DNA of 64,000 nt from Jannaschia maritima. Lineage in GTDB: Bacteria > Pseudomonadota > Alphaproteobacteria > Rhodobacterales > Rhodobacteraceae. The stretch lies in the NCBI RefSeq assembly GCF_030973515.1, contig NZ_JARGZA010000010.1, positions 82,194 through 146,193 on the forward strand, written 5' to 3'. A program made the position numbers and the translations under genes. Of this stretch, positions 1 to 11,276 are shown piece by piece. Position 1 is the stretch's first letter. Each line of letters begins with the position of its first letter. Below the pieces are notes generated by a model that saw nothing but the letters and a program-made list of their open reading frames with translations, did not search any database and was not told where the DNA came from.

Positions 1-260
1 GCCTTGTAGATGCCGGTATGGTCCACGATCAGCGCGTTGGTGATGACGGTGTCGACAGCCCCTTCGGCCCGCGTCGCCTGGCCCTGCCCCATTCCGTCGC
101 GGATCACCTTGCCGCCGCCGAACTTGACCTCCTGCCCCCGGGGGCCGGTCAGGTCACGCTCCACCTCGACGATCAGGTCGGTGTCGGCCAGCCGTACCTT
201 GTCGCCGGTCGTCGGCCCGAACATCGCGGCGTGCGTTTGGCGGCTGATCGTGGCAGGCAT
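1..260 (-). CDS. ureC: Urease subunit alpha, N-terminal part (cut by window start)
   Basis: Catalytic subunit of nickel urease (urea to ammonia and carbamate), cytoplasmic. Only the first 86 or so codons are present, starting at the ATG on 258-260. The protein reads [20 protein letters not shown] and continues with the KVRLADTDL and [15 protein letters not shown] motifs that open UreC. The nickel-binding centre lies beyond the window. It is the last visible gene of a minus-strand urease operon (ureD, ureA, ureB upstream), separated from ureB by two unrelated genes. Identity is secure; completeness cannot be judged. Confidence 0.95.
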   Translation of the reverse strand, partial: MPATISRQTHAAMFGPTTGDKVRLADTDLIVEVERDLTGPRGQEVKFGGGKVIRDGMGQGQATRAEGAVDTVITNALIVDHTGIYK

Positions 261-370
261 GGGGACGTCCTTCGCGTGTTGGCCCGGCGACGGTTCCGCG
301 CATGCCGAATGGGGTCAAGGCCCGAGGGGACGAGTGCCGCATATTGCGGCAGCCGCCCGGGGCCCCGGTG

Positions 371-1183
371 TCAGACGATCCCCAGGACGCGCGCCTGTCC
401 GCCGGTGCCCCCACCGTGCTTGGGTGCGCCCACCACGATCGTCGCGCCGGCGGCTGGCATCGCATCCAGGTTCGCGACGCATTCGATCCCATAGCGTCCG
501 GCCGGCAGCCAGGAATAATGCACCGCGAAATCCGCACTGTCGCCGGGGTCAAGCGACAGGGTGTCCACCGCGATGCAGGCCACGTCCGCATCGATCAGCA
601 GATCGGTCGCCGCCTTGGCGAATCCTGGGAACGCCAGCGTGCCGTCGCCCGGGCCCCGAAAGGACGGATCGCCCACCTTGGCGGCCCAACCGGACCGCAT
701 GGCCACGCAGGCCCCCTCCGGAATGTCCCCGTTCGCGGAAACCCACGCCTCCACGTCCTCGGGCGTGACGGTCGCGTTCGGATCCTCGGCCGCGCGGTCG
801 GATATGTCGATGACGCAGAGTGGGCACATCAACGCCTCCGCCGCGATCTCGTCCACGCTGGCGGACCCTTCGGAGAAATGCAGCGGTGCGTCGAGATGGG
901 TTCCGGCATGCTCGTCGGCGGTCAGGCGGAACGATTGATAGTTCGACTCCGCGAAGTTGACCGTTTCCTCCATGGCGAGGCCGGGACCACCCCAGAAGGT
1001 CGGGAAGTCGGGGGTGAAGGTATGGGTCAGATCGACGACGCGGCCTTGCGCCTGAGCCAGCGCGGGGCGGGCGGACATCGCCCCCGCCGCCACCGCGGCG
1101 GCCCCCGCGGCCGCGCCGCCGAACAGGTCGCGGCGGTTCATCATGTGGCGCTTGGCGCCTTCCATCACGCAGGCGTGGCACAT
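371..1183 (-). CDS. Cyclase / kynurenine formamidase-like family protein with Tat signal, inside the urease operon
   Basis: 270-aa member of the cyclase (metal-dependent amide or lactone hydrolase) family. The family motif HAGTHLDAPLHF is visible near residues 92-103. A twin-arginine motif (NRRDLFGG, about residues 16-23) followed by an Ala-rich hydrophobic stretch ending in AQAQ predicts Tat export, so the enzyme probably acts in the periplasm. Before the Tat motif lies an unusual MCHAC start with a CxxC pair. The ATG at 1183 includes it; a later start at the MMNRRD methionines is possible. The gene lies between ureB and ureC on the same strand, about 90-110 bp from each neighbour. Substrate is unknown; amide or ring-opening hydrolysis feeding nitrogen release is inference. 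Confidence 0.8.
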   Translation of the reverse strand: MCHACVMEGAKRHMMNRRDLFGGAAAGAAAVAAGAMSARPALAQAQGRVVDLTHTFTPDFPTFWGGPGLAMEETVNFAESNYQSFRLTADEHAGTHLDAPLHFSEGSASVDEIAAEALMCPLCVIDISDRAAEDPNATVTPEDVEAWVSANGDIPEGACVAMRSGWAAKVGDPSFRGPGDGTLAFPGFAKAATDLLIDADVACIAVDTLSLDPGDSADFAVHYSWLPAGRYGIECVANLDAMPAAGATIVVGAPKHGGGTGGQARVLGIV

Positions 1184-1274
1184 GGTAGGACTCCCCTATG
1201 GTTCCTCCACCACAGCAAGGAGCGCCCGCGCGAGCTTGTCAAACCCCATGCGCCCACGACGGTGAAATCCGGTG

Positions 1275-1562
1275 TTACCCCCGGGCCGTCAGACGTCGCA
1301 CGTTCGCCCGCGTCGTCCGCCCGATCGGCCGGAGGCCCGCCCCATAGGCCGCGAGCGGACCGCGTCCCATCATCATGGCCCGCCCCACCGCGAAGCCGGC
1401 CTGGACGAAGGCCTTCTGCTTCTCGGCCACCATGCGGGCGTTCTCCCCGTCTCTGACTGGTACCAGACCCGTCAGACCCATCATCCGAAGGCTGATTACG
1501 GTCTGGGCCTCTGCCATCATTCGAGCGGCATCGAACTGCAATCGGATCAGTTGCTTCATCAT
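1275..1562 (-). CDS. Small protein of unknown function in urease operon
   Basis: 95-aa protein beginning MMKQLIRLQFDAARMMAEAQ, rich in Met and Ala, predicted mainly helical, with a basic C-terminus (PIGRTTRANVRRLTARG). No signal peptide, cofactor motif or clear transmembrane helix is seen. It starts 37 bp after the ureB stop on the same strand and is probably co-transcribed. Its pattern of paired Met and conserved-looking TRANVRRL tail looks like a real small protein rather than a chance frame, but I do not recognise a characterised family. A role linked to urease is only suggested by position. Confidence 0.65.
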   Translation of the reverse strand: MMKQLIRLQFDAARMMAEAQTVISLRMMGLTGLVPVRDGENARMVAEKQKAFVQAGFAVGRAMMMGRGPLAAYGAGLRPIGRTTRANVRRLTARG

Positions 1563-1599
1563 GGCATTGGTTTCCCGAACAGGATCGCCCCCCCTGGGA

Positions 1600-1908
1600 T
1601 CAATCCAGATCGCCCATCACGGTTCCGCGGAACCCCACCACGCGCCGCGCACCGCCCAGGGGAACCAGATCCACGTCGCGCGTCTGCCCCGGCTCGAACC
1701 GGATGGCCGTGCCCGCGGCGATGTCCAGCCGTAGACCGCGCGCAGAGTCGCGGTCGAAGGACAGGCCCGGATTGGCTTCGGCGAAGTGGTAATGGCTTCC
1801 AACCTGCACGGGACGGTCGCCCGTGTTGGACACGGACATCGTGGTCACGGGCCGCCCCTCGTTCAGAACGACCATGCCCTCGGGCGTGATGACCTCGCCG
1901 GGGATCAT
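1600..1908 (-). CDS. ureB: Urease subunit beta
   Basis: 102-aa structural subunit of urease. It starts [11 protein letters not shown], and carries the family motif HYHFAEAN at residues 39-46 and the FRGTVMG region near the C-terminus. The length is usual for UreB. The start ATG (1906-1908) overlaps the stop of the upstream 91-aa ORF in an ATGA arrangement, so translation is probably coupled. With UreA and UreC it forms the (alpha-beta-gamma)3 enzyme. Nothing odd in the protein; the odd point is the gene order, since ureA and ureB are separated by a membrane-protein gene. Confidence 0.95.
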   Translation of the reverse strand: MIPGEVITPEGMVVLNEGRPVTTMSVSNTGDRPVQVGSHYHFAEANPGLSFDRDSARGLRLDIAAGTAIRFEPGQTRDVDLVPLGGARRVVGFRGTVMGDLD

Positions 1909-2180
1909 GCGGCGTCCTTGACGCGCGCCCAGATGCGCTTGCCGAACAGCCCCAGCAAGGCACCGAAGGCCAGCATGAAGGCGTTGCTGGGCGCCCCCAG
2001 AACGGCCACGACGATGGCCGCCGCCATCAGGATCACCAGGAGGGCGGCGAGGTCGAACTCGTGCTCCTCCAACGGAAGGCCGCCGAGCCATATCGATTCG
2101 GCCCAGCCCTTAAGCCAGCGCTCGGCGCGGGGCACCAGCAGTCCCGTCAGCACGCCAATCAGGAAGTTCACGATGATCAT
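1905..2180 (-). CDS. Small membrane protein between ureA and ureB
   Basis: 91-aa protein with an N-terminal hydrophobic helix ([17 protein letters not shown]), a polar central stretch (EEHEFDLA) and two further hydrophobic segments ([16 protein letters not shown] and [13 protein letters not shown]), ending in a basic tail. Predicted inner-membrane protein with two or three helices. It overlaps ureA upstream and ureB downstream by ATGA junctions, so it is translationally locked into the urease operon. I do not recognise a characterised family. Position suggests a function in urea or nickel handling or in assembly, which is inference only. Confidence 0.75.
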   Translation of the reverse strand: MIIVNFLIGVLTGLLVPRAERWLKGWAESIWLGGLPLEEHEFDLAALLVILMAAAIVVAVLGAPSNAFMLAFGALLGLFGKRIWARVKDAA

Positions 2181-2500
2181 GCGGCATCCTCCCGCGCCGC
2201 GCGGATCGGGTGGTGAACGGTCACGAGCTTGGTTCCGTCCGGAAAGGTCGCCTCCACCTGTACGTCATGTATCATCGAGGGGATGCCGTCCATGCACTGC
2301 TCCGCGGTGACGACCTGGGCGCCGGCCCGCATCAGGTCCGCGACGCTGCGGCCGTCCCGCGCACCCTCCACCACGAAGTCGGTGATCAGGGCGATCGCCT
2401 CCGGGTGGTTCAGCTTCACGCCGCGTTCCAACCGGTTGCGGGCCACCATCGCCGCGAGGCTGACCAGCAGCTTGTCACGCTCGCGTGGAGTCAGGTTCAT
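2177..2500 (-). CDS. ureA: Urease subunit gamma
   Basis: 107-aa small structural subunit. The start [20 protein letters not shown] and the internal [10 protein letters not shown] and [20 protein letters not shown] motifs are diagnostic of UreA. The length is slightly longer than the usual 100 aa, from a short C-terminal extension. Its ATG overlaps the ureD stop (ATGA at 2497-2500), and its own stop overlaps the following 91-aa ORF, so ureD-ureA-orf form one translationally coupled unit. Confidence 0.96.
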   Translation of the reverse strand: MNLTPRERDKLLVSLAAMVARNRLERGVKLNHPEAIALITDFVVEGARDGRSVADLMRAGAQVVTAEQCMDGIPSMIHDVQVEATFPDGTKLVTVHHPIRAAREDAA

Positions 2501-3294
2501 GCGTTCGCCTCCCGCTCGGCCTGCCAGACGCGCGGCATCGGGGTACCGCGCAGCGCGACGATGGCGCGGATGACGGCGCGGCGCAACTGCACGACATCGT
2601 GGTGGGCAAAGCGCGCCACCAGCCGACCATCCCAGGCGGAGGCGCCCGCGAAGGTCGGCAGGACGCCGCGCACGTCATCCAATCGGTCGGCCGCGTCCGG
2701 GCGGATCAGCACCAGGGTCGACAGGGCGGTGCGTCCCGCCAGGGCCGCAGGATCGGCGAGGACGGCATCCGTCAGGCACAACCGTTCCTCGTGCACGGGA
2801 CCGGACGTCACGCGGATCTGCCGCAGGTCGTCCAGGTCCAGGCTCCGCACCACCTCGCCCATCGCCGCCCGCCCCAGGACGATCGTGTCGACGCTCAGGA
2901 AGGTCGCGCCCTGGCCCAGCGCGACCGCGGTGCGCCGACCGAACGCCGCACCGTCGTAGGCGATCGTCTCTTGGGGGAGCCAGTCGAGATGGGCGCCCGC
3001 ACCGACGGTCAGGTTCACCGAAACGTCCGCCCGTCCGCCCACGCTGCGGTAGACGCGTTCCGCCGTCTGCGTGGTGCCGACCAGAGAAGTGCCGGACTCG
3101 ATCGTCAGCGCATAGTCCAACACGTCGCCGCCCGTCACGCCGCCGGCGGTGTTCAGAAACACCACCTCCGGCACGGGACCGTCGGTGCGGGGCAGCATCG
3201 CCTTCGCGCTGCCCGCCTGCGCCAGGTCGATCAGCCCGCGTGGCCCGATATGGACCGACGCGCTTCCCCTGACCCGCTGCATCACGACACCCAT
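2497..3294 (-). CDS. ureD: Urease accessory protein UreD (UreH)
   Basis: 265-aa chaperone that binds the urease apoenzyme and helps UreF/UreG deliver nickel. Family features include [12 protein letters not shown] near residues 46-57, [11 protein letters not shown] near 74-84 and [12 protein letters not shown] near 105-116. It is the first gene of the minus-strand urease operon and stands back-to-back with pyrC, with 45 bp between the two starts, so the urease promoter must lie in that gap or overlap the pyrC 5' end. ureE, ureF and ureG are presumably beyond the window, after ureC. Confidence 0.94.
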   Translation of the reverse strand: MGVVMQRVRGSASVHIGPRGLIDLAQAGSAKAMLPRTDGPVPEVVFLNTAGGVTGGDVLDYALTIESGTSLVGTTQTAERVYRSVGGRADVSVNLTVGAGAHLDWLPQETIAYDGAAFGRRTAVALGQGATFLSVDTIVLGRAAMGEVVRSLDLDDLRQIRVTSGPVHEERLCLTDAVLADPAALAGRTALSTLVLIRPDAADRLDDVRGVLPTFAGASAWDGRLVARFAHHDVVQLRRAVIRAIVALRGTPMPRVWQAEREANA

Positions 3295-3339
3295 GGCATC
3301 GGGCTAGCCCGCGCGAACCGGATGGGGCAAGGCTGTGCT

Positions 3340-4368
3340 ATGGACCGCCTGACCATACGCCGCCCCGACGATTGGCACCTTCACCTGCGCGACGGCGCGA
3401 TGCTGTCGCTGGTCGCACCCCTATCCGCGGACATGGGCCGGGCGTTGGTCATGCCGAACCTGGTGCCCCCCGTCGTGACCGGCGCGCAGGCGGCGGCCTA
3501 TCGCGACCGGATCGTCGCGGCGGGGTTCGCGCGACCCCTGATGACGGTCTATCTGACCGAAGGCACGGACCCCGCCGACCTGATCGCGGCCCATGCGGCC
3601 GGGATCGTGACCGCGGTCAAGCTGTACCCCGCGGGTGCGACCACCAACTCCGGCAGCGGCGTCCAGCGCTTCGACGCCATCCGCCCCGTTCTCGAGGCGA
3701 TGGAGGAACACGGCATCCCGCTCTGCGTGCATGGCGAGGTGACCGATCCGGACATCGACGTCTTCGATCGGGAGGCCGCGTTCATCGACCGCCGCCTGAT
3801 GCCGATGCGCGATGCGCATCCGGACCTGAAGATCACGATGGAGCATATCACGACGGTCGACGCCGCCGCCTTCGTGCGCGAAACGGGGATCGGCGCGACC
3901 ATCACCGTGCAGCATCTGATGGCGAACCGGAACGACATGCTCGCCGGCGGAATGCGACCGCATTTCTATTGCCTGCCGATCCTGAAGCGGCGGCGCCACC
4001 AGGAAGCGTTGCGTACCCTCGCGACCTCCGGCGCGACGAACGTGTTCCTTGGCACGGACAGCGCACCGCATCCGACCCACGTCAAGGAAGCCGCATGCTG
4101 CGCCGCGGGGTGCCTGACGGCGCCCATCGCCCTGGCCGCATACGCGCAGGTGTTCGACGAAGAGGGGGCGTTGGATTGTTTCGAAGGGTTCGCCTCGTTG
4201 AACGGGCCCGCCCATTACGGCCTGCCGCCGAACGAGGACAGGGTGACGCTGCACCGTGGGGACCCCATCGCGGCCCTTCCCGCCCTGGAACGGGGCGAGA
4301 CCGTCGTGACCCCCTTCGATCCGGGCCGCCCGATCCGCTGGCACGTCGAGGGTAACGGCGGATGTTGA
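3340..4368 (+). CDS. pyrC: Dihydroorotase
   Basis: 342-aa zinc amidohydrolase of pyrimidine synthesis, converting N-carbamoyl-aspartate to dihydroorotate. All metal-site landmarks are visible: HLH at residues 13-15, the lysine that becomes carboxylated in AVKLYPAG (K94), histidines in CVHGE (H131) and MEHIT (H169), and the catalytic aspartate in GTDSAPH (D240). This is the type II (E. coli PyrC-like) form. The frame is open far upstream, but the ATG at 3340 begins the family N-terminus MDRLTIRRPDDWH and fixes the start. Monocistronic as far as seen, divergent from the urease operon. Confidence 0.95.
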   Translation: MDRLTIRRPDDWHLHLRDGAMLSLVAPLSADMGRALVMPNLVPPVVTGAQAAAYRDRIVAAGFARPLMTVYLTEGTDPADLIAAHAAGIVTAVKLYPAGATTNSGSGVQRFDAIRPVLEAMEEHGIPLCVHGEVTDPDIDVFDREAAFIDRRLMPMRDAHPDLKITMEHITTVDAAAFVRETGIGATITVQHLMANRNDMLAGGMRPHFYCLPILKRRRHQEALRTLATSGATNVFLGTDSAPHPTHVKEAACCAAGCLTAPIALAAYAQVFDEEGALDCFEGFASLNGPAHYGLPPNEDRVTLHRGDPIAALPALERGETVVTPFDPGRPIRWHVEGNGGC

Positions 4369-4513
4369 AGTCGCGCAGGCGAGTGGCATCAATTACTTGT
4401 ACATCGTATTTCGTGTATGGCGGTCCTTCCACAGGATATCCCCAGCATTTCCAGATTGAGGGTTCCGGCCGGCCGGGGTAACCACGGATCGCGGGGACAG
4501 GTGGGGGACGGCC

Positions 4514-6004
<1,491 letters not shown>

Positions 6005-6035
6005 CCGCCAACTCCCGAGGCCGCACGACGCCGCG

Positions 6036-7085
6036 ATGCCGACCGGACAGCTTCACATCGACCTGGAGGCCGTGGCCGCCAACTGGCAGGCGCTCGATGC
6101 CATGTCCGCCCCGTCCTGCGAGACCGGGGGCGTCGTCAAGGCGAACGGCTATGGCCTGGGGGCGACCGCCGTCGGCCGGCGATTGGCGCAGGTGGGTGCG
6201 CGCGCCTTCTTCGTGGCCACCGCCGAGGAAGGGGCGGCGCTGCGCAAGGCCCTAGGGCCGGAGCCGCGCATCTACGTCTTCTATGGGCACATGGCAGGGG
6301 ACACCGCGACGATCCGCGATGCGGACCTGATCCCTCTGGTGCCGTCGGTGGACCATCTGATGCGTCAGTTGGAGGCCTTGCCCCGCCGGCCCTTCGGCGT
6401 GCAACTCGACACGGGGATGTCGCGGCTGGGCCTGCAATTGTCCGAATGGGCCGCGATCTACGACGTCGTGGCGGATGCAGGGCCGGCGCTGATCACCTCC
6501 CATCTCGCCAGTGCCGACGAGCCGGGCTCGGATCAATCGTCGCGCCAGCTGGATCGGTTCCTCCATATGACGGACGGCGTCCCGTTTCCGCGAAGCTTGG
6601 CGGCGACGGGGGGCACGCTCCTGGGGCCGGCATATCATTTCGACATGGTGCGGCCGGGGATCGGCCTGTTCGGTGGATTACCGTTCGCGGATGCCACCCC
6701 CGTCGTCGCGTTGGACCTGCCCGTCATCGCCTGCTTCGACCTGCCCGCGGGCGAGAGCGTCGGCTACGGCGCGACGTGGACCGCACGGTCGGACACCCGC
6801 ATCGCGACCGTGGCGGGCGGCTATGCGGACGGACTGTTCCGATCGCTGCAACCGGGGCTGGAGGTCATGGCCGGGCCCGTGCCGTGTCCGGTCGTCGGAC
6901 GTGTATCGATGGACCTGCTGACGGTCGATATTGGTCATCTGGACGCGGACCCCGATCACGTCCGCGTCCTGGATGCATATCGCCGCGTGGACGATCTGGC
7001 CACCATGGCCGGGACCATCGGTTACGAAGTCCTGACCTCGCTGGGCGCACGTTATCGTCGGACCTGGCGTGGCATGCAGGGCTGA
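6036..7085 (+). CDS. alr: Alanine racemase
   Basis: 349-aa PLP enzyme that interconverts L- and D-alanine for peptidoglycan. The PLP lysine is K35 in VVKANGYGLG. The second catalytic base, tyrosine, sits in ESVGYGATWTA around residue 245. The C-terminal VGRVSMDLLTVD motif is present. Length is usual. It lies 31 bp after dnaB and is probably co-transcribed; no strong Shine-Dalgarno is visible. It converges on the barrel-protein gene with only 4 bp between the two stops. Confidence 0.94.
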   Translation: MPTGQLHIDLEAVAANWQALDAMSAPSCETGGVVKANGYGLGATAVGRRLAQVGARAFFVATAEEGAALRKALGPEPRIYVFYGHMAGDTATIRDADLIPLVPSVDHLMRQLEALPRRPFGVQLDTGMSRLGLQLSEWAAIYDVVADAGPALITSHLASADEPGSDQSSRQLDRFLHMTDGVPFPRSLAATGGTLLGPAYHFDMVRPGIGLFGGLPFADATPVVALDLPVIACFDLPAGESVGYGATWTARSDTRIATVAGGYADGLFRSLQPGLEVMAGPVPCPVVGRVSMDLLTVDIGHLDADPDHVRVLDAYRRVDDLATMAGTIGYEVLTSLGARYRRTWRGMQG

Positions 7086-7089
7086 GCGG

Positions 7090-8244
7090 TCAGAAGTCGT
7101 GGGAGAGGGCCAGACCGGCGCGATAGCTGCGGGCTGCTTGGCCGAAGCCGCCGACGTCTATCGTTCCGGACAGCGCGGCCCGATCCCCGAAGGGGATGTC
7201 GAACCCCGCCTCCAACCGGCCGGACAGCCCGTCGATGCCGCCGCTGGGCAGGATCGTCGGCTTCTCGTCCACATAGGTGAAATGCGAGCCCAAATAGCCC
7301 GTACCCCGTCCGATCCGACCAGTGACCCTGAGGCCGACCTCCGCTGTCCAGAACGGTACCGACTGCCGTGGCACACCGGCCAGCAGACCCGAGCGTCCTT
7401 CCATGCCGAACCGTCCCACGGTGAGCGACGCCATCGGCGTAGCGACTAAACCGTTCGGCCGAACAAGGTCATAGGCTGCATTTAGTGAGACTGCCCAAAG
7501 GTCAACGTCCGCGGACGCACGCTGCGGTGCGTTCGGCAGCAGATCGGCATCGCCCCTGCCATAGAAGAGGCCGGTGTCGATTCTCAGCGAGCCGCGACGC
7601 AAGGTTACACCGGGCTGGACGAAGGTAAGCCCACCGTCCAAGCTGGACCGAGATTGGCCGTCGGGCGAAACGTCCAGGTCGGCATATCCAAGTATCAGAT
7701 CGAGCTCGAGGTCGGGGGTCGCATCGAAGGACAATTCGGTTCGGACGATACCAACCCGCGTTTCGAACGGATCGTCATCGAACAGCAAACCGTCGACGTC
7801 GAATCGGAACCGAAGGGGCGCTTCGCCGCGTCCTCGGGTCGAGGCCTGCACGCCGCCGCCATTTGGCACCGCTGGAGGCGCCACGGGACGGAACGCGAGC
7901 GCCGCGCCGACCCTTGCGACCATTTCCGTGTTCAACTGCAATTCGATTCGAGCGAGGATCTGCGCGAGTGACGGTCCTACCTGCGGTGGCACGACGATAG
8001 GTGGTGGCGCGATCACCGGAGGCACCACGTTCCCGGACGCCGAAACGCCCCCGACCATACCGACAACAGCCCCGACATGGTTACCCGCAACCGATCCACC
8101 GCCGCCGATGGGGCTGCCCGACGCAGCCCCGGAAACTGCCCCCATCACGACGGCAGGATCGGGGTCGCTCGCGACCGGTTCGATGTTCCCCGACCAGGCG
8201 GGTGCGGAAAGGACGACGATGGCTGCGGCCAGGCGATAGGGCAT
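7090..8244 (-). CDS. Outer-membrane beta-barrel (autotransporter-like) protein
   Basis: 384-aa exported protein. A signal peptide (MPYRLAAAIVVLSAPAWSG) is followed by a Gly/Val/Pro-rich low-complexity stretch (about residues 30-90, with SGSPIGGGGSV and VIAPPPIVVPP), a short helical segment (LAQILARIELQLN), then a region of alternating polar and hydrophobic strands that runs to a C-terminal phenylalanine (LALSHDF). The final strand with terminal Phe is the Bam-recognition signature of outer-membrane barrels. The passenger region is far too short for a classical autotransporter. Function unknown. It is divergent from the 263-aa coiled-coil gene, with a 159-bp shared promoter region. Confidence 0.7.
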   Translation of the reverse strand: MPYRLAAAIVVLSAPAWSGNIEPVASDPDPAVVMGAVSGAASGSPIGGGGSVAGNHVGAVVGMVGGVSASGNVVPPVIAPPPIVVPPQVGPSLAQILARIELQLNTEMVARVGAALAFRPVAPPAVPNGGGVQASTRGRGEAPLRFRFDVDGLLFDDDPFETRVGIVRTELSFDATPDLELDLILGYADLDVSPDGQSRSSLDGGLTFVQPGVTLRRGSLRIDTGLFYGRGDADLLPNAPQRASADVDLWAVSLNAAYDLVRPNGLVATPMASLTVGRFGMEGRSGLLAGVPRQSVPFWTAEVGLRVTGRIGRGTGYLGSHFTYVDEKPTILPSGGIDGLSGRLEAGFDIPFGDRAALSGTIDVGGFGQAARSYRAGLALSHDF

Positions 8245-8403
8245 GCCCCGTCATCTCGCGAACCATGCCGATCCGCAACGGTATGGCCGCGATTGGCATC
8301 ACGGAATCCGCTTTTGTGGCGAAAGAAGTTGGGACACCTTAAAGGATTGTTCTAACTTCATTCCTACAACCGCCAATAGACTGCCACCATTGGTTGCCGC
8401 ACG

Positions 8404-9195
8404 ATGAAAATGACGGAAACGAATCGACACCTGGCCTGGGCCATCTCGGTACTGCAGCTCGTCGCGACGGGCGCCCTCGTCGTTGGGGCCGCCGTTCTGA
8501 CTACCCTGACCGTCGGGGCTTTCCTGGGAATCGTTCCCTGGCTGGGATTGCAAGCGACGGTGGGCGACACCGTGCGCCCGGACGCCGGGCTTTGGCTACA
8601 GGTCTTCCTCACGATCCTGTTGCTGGCGCTCGTAGGATATCTGCCGGCCAATCGACGCGTGCGGAACCTGGAACTGACGCAGCGCAGCTTCCGCATTGGG
8701 ATGGACGACGTGGCACGCGCCTATCATCACGTCCACACTGCAGATCGTGCGGGCGTCTTCGGCCTCAGCCGTGAATTCGATGCGATGCGCGAGCGGCTGG
8801 AATGGATGCGGGCCCATCCCGAACTGGCCACCCTCGAATCGGACGTCCTGGAGGTCGCGGCGCAGATGTCGGTCGAAGCCCGCGATCTGGCGGAGCATTA
8901 CAGCGACGAGAAGGTCGCCCGCGCCCGGCGGTTCCTGAAGCAGCGTCAATCCGAGGTCGAGGATTACCGCCAGCGAATCGAGATGGCGCAATCCAACGTC
9001 GCGGAGATTCACCGATGGTCCCAGGCCGTGAAGGCGGAGGAGGGTCAGGCGGAACGCCAGCTCGCCCGCCTGCGTGCCGATTTGGCCGAAATCACGCGTA
9101 CCCTGCCGGTGAACGAGCCCGACAAGCCACGCAAGCCCGTCCTGGCGACCGGACGCGTCGCCGATGCGGGGTTGTCCGGGATGCCGGCGGAATAG
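8404..9195 (+). CDS. Membrane-anchored coiled-coil protein of unknown function
   Basis: 263-aa protein with two N-terminal transmembrane segments (about residues 11-35 and 61-80), then a cytoplasmic, Glu/Arg/Gln-rich helical region from about residue 95 to 235 with heptad-like spacing (for example EVAAQMSVEARDLAEHY and FLKQRQSEVEDYRQRIEMAQ) predicted to form coiled coil. No enzyme motif. It lies 49 bp upstream of radA on the same strand. I do not recognise a named family. A scaffold or envelope-associated role is inference from architecture alone. Confidence 0.75.
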   Translation: MKMTETNRHLAWAISVLQLVATGALVVGAAVLTTLTVGAFLGIVPWLGLQATVGDTVRPDAGLWLQVFLTILLLALVGYLPANRRVRNLELTQRSFRIGMDDVARAYHHVHTADRAGVFGLSREFDAMRERLEWMRAHPELATLESDVLEVAAQMSVEARDLAEHYSDEKVARARRFLKQRQSEVEDYRQRIEMAQSNVAEIHRWSQAVKAEEGQAERQLARLRADLAEITRTLPVNEPDKPRKPVLATGRVADAGLSGMPAE

Positions 9196-9244
9196 CCGTA
9201 CGCCGACACTGGCCTTCCCCGTCGATGGGGAATAAAACAGGAAC

Positions 9245-10612
<1,368 letters not shown>

Positions 10613-10643
10613 TGGGGAAGGCGCGCGCCCGAAGGGACGGTTC

Positions 10644-11195
10644 ATGGAAGGTTTCACCATCGTCGATGGCGTGGTCGTCGCGATCGTCGTCGTTTCGGCG
10701 ATCCTGGCCTATTCGCGTGGCATCGTGCGCGAACTCATGGCGATCCTCGGGTGGGTCGCGGCCGCCGCTCTGGGCTTCGCGTTCGCCGGGGCCGCCGAAC
10801 CCCTGGTGCGCGAGCTTCCGTATGTCGGCGGGTATCTCGACAATTGCGAGCTCGCGACCATCGCCGCGTTCGCGCTCGTGTTCACGATCGGGTTGATCGT
10901 GATCTCGTTCTTTACGCCCCTTCTGTCGTCGGCGGTGCGCAACTCGGCTGCCGGGCCGATCGATCAGGGGCTGGGATTCCTGTTCGGTGTCCTGCGGGGC
11001 CTGCTGTTGGTGGCGGTCGCGTTCGTCGTCTACGATCGTGTCGTCGTCGGGGACGGCATCCCCGAAATCTCGGACAGTCGGTCGGCCCTGGTCTATCAGC
11101 GCGTGCAGGACGACGTCGAAGCGCAGATCCCGGAAGATGCGCCCGGTTGGATCCTCCAGCGCTACGAAGGACTGGTCGGTCGCTGCATCGAGTGA
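10644..11195 (+). CDS. cvpA: CvpA family membrane protein
   Basis: 183-aa inner-membrane protein with four predicted hydrophobic segments in the first 130 residues (starting FTIVDGVVVAIVVVSAILAY) and the family signature FAGAAEPLV and GLGFLFGVLRG. CvpA was first linked to colicin V production in E. coli; it is now tied to envelope stress tolerance in some bacteria. It precedes purF, the classic cvpA-purF pair. The C-terminal soluble tail (PEDAPGWILQRYEG) is typical. Confidence 0.92.
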   Translation: MEGFTIVDGVVVAIVVVSAILAYSRGIVRELMAILGWVAAAALGFAFAGAAEPLVRELPYVGGYLDNCELATIAAFALVFTIGLIVISFFTPLLSSAVRNSAAGPIDQGLGFLFGVLRGLLLVAVAFVVYDRVVVGDGIPEISDSRSALVYQRVQDDVEAQIPEDAPGWILQRYEGLVGRCIE

Positions 11196-11276
11196 TCGCA
11201 TCGTGACCGCAGGGGCGTGACTCCCGGGGTGCAGGTCCCTATGTGAGCGGCACGGAGCCATTCGGGGGCGGCGGCG

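Noticed and set aside
2485..3339. Long upstream extension of the pyrC frame (over 280 codons)
   Set aside because: It runs antisense through ureD and has no similarity to dihydroorotase. The family N-terminus starts at 3340.
4390..4450. Possible promoter and DnaA-box-like TTCCACAGG upstream of dnaB
   Set aside because: The -35/-10 spacing is poor and the 9-mer departs from TTATCCACA, so neither was annotated.
8349..8363. LexA-box-like GTTC-N7-ATTC before the 263-aa coiled-coil gene
   Set aside because: One half-site does not match the alphaproteobacterial GTTC-N7-GTTC consensus, and the gene is not a recognised SOS function.
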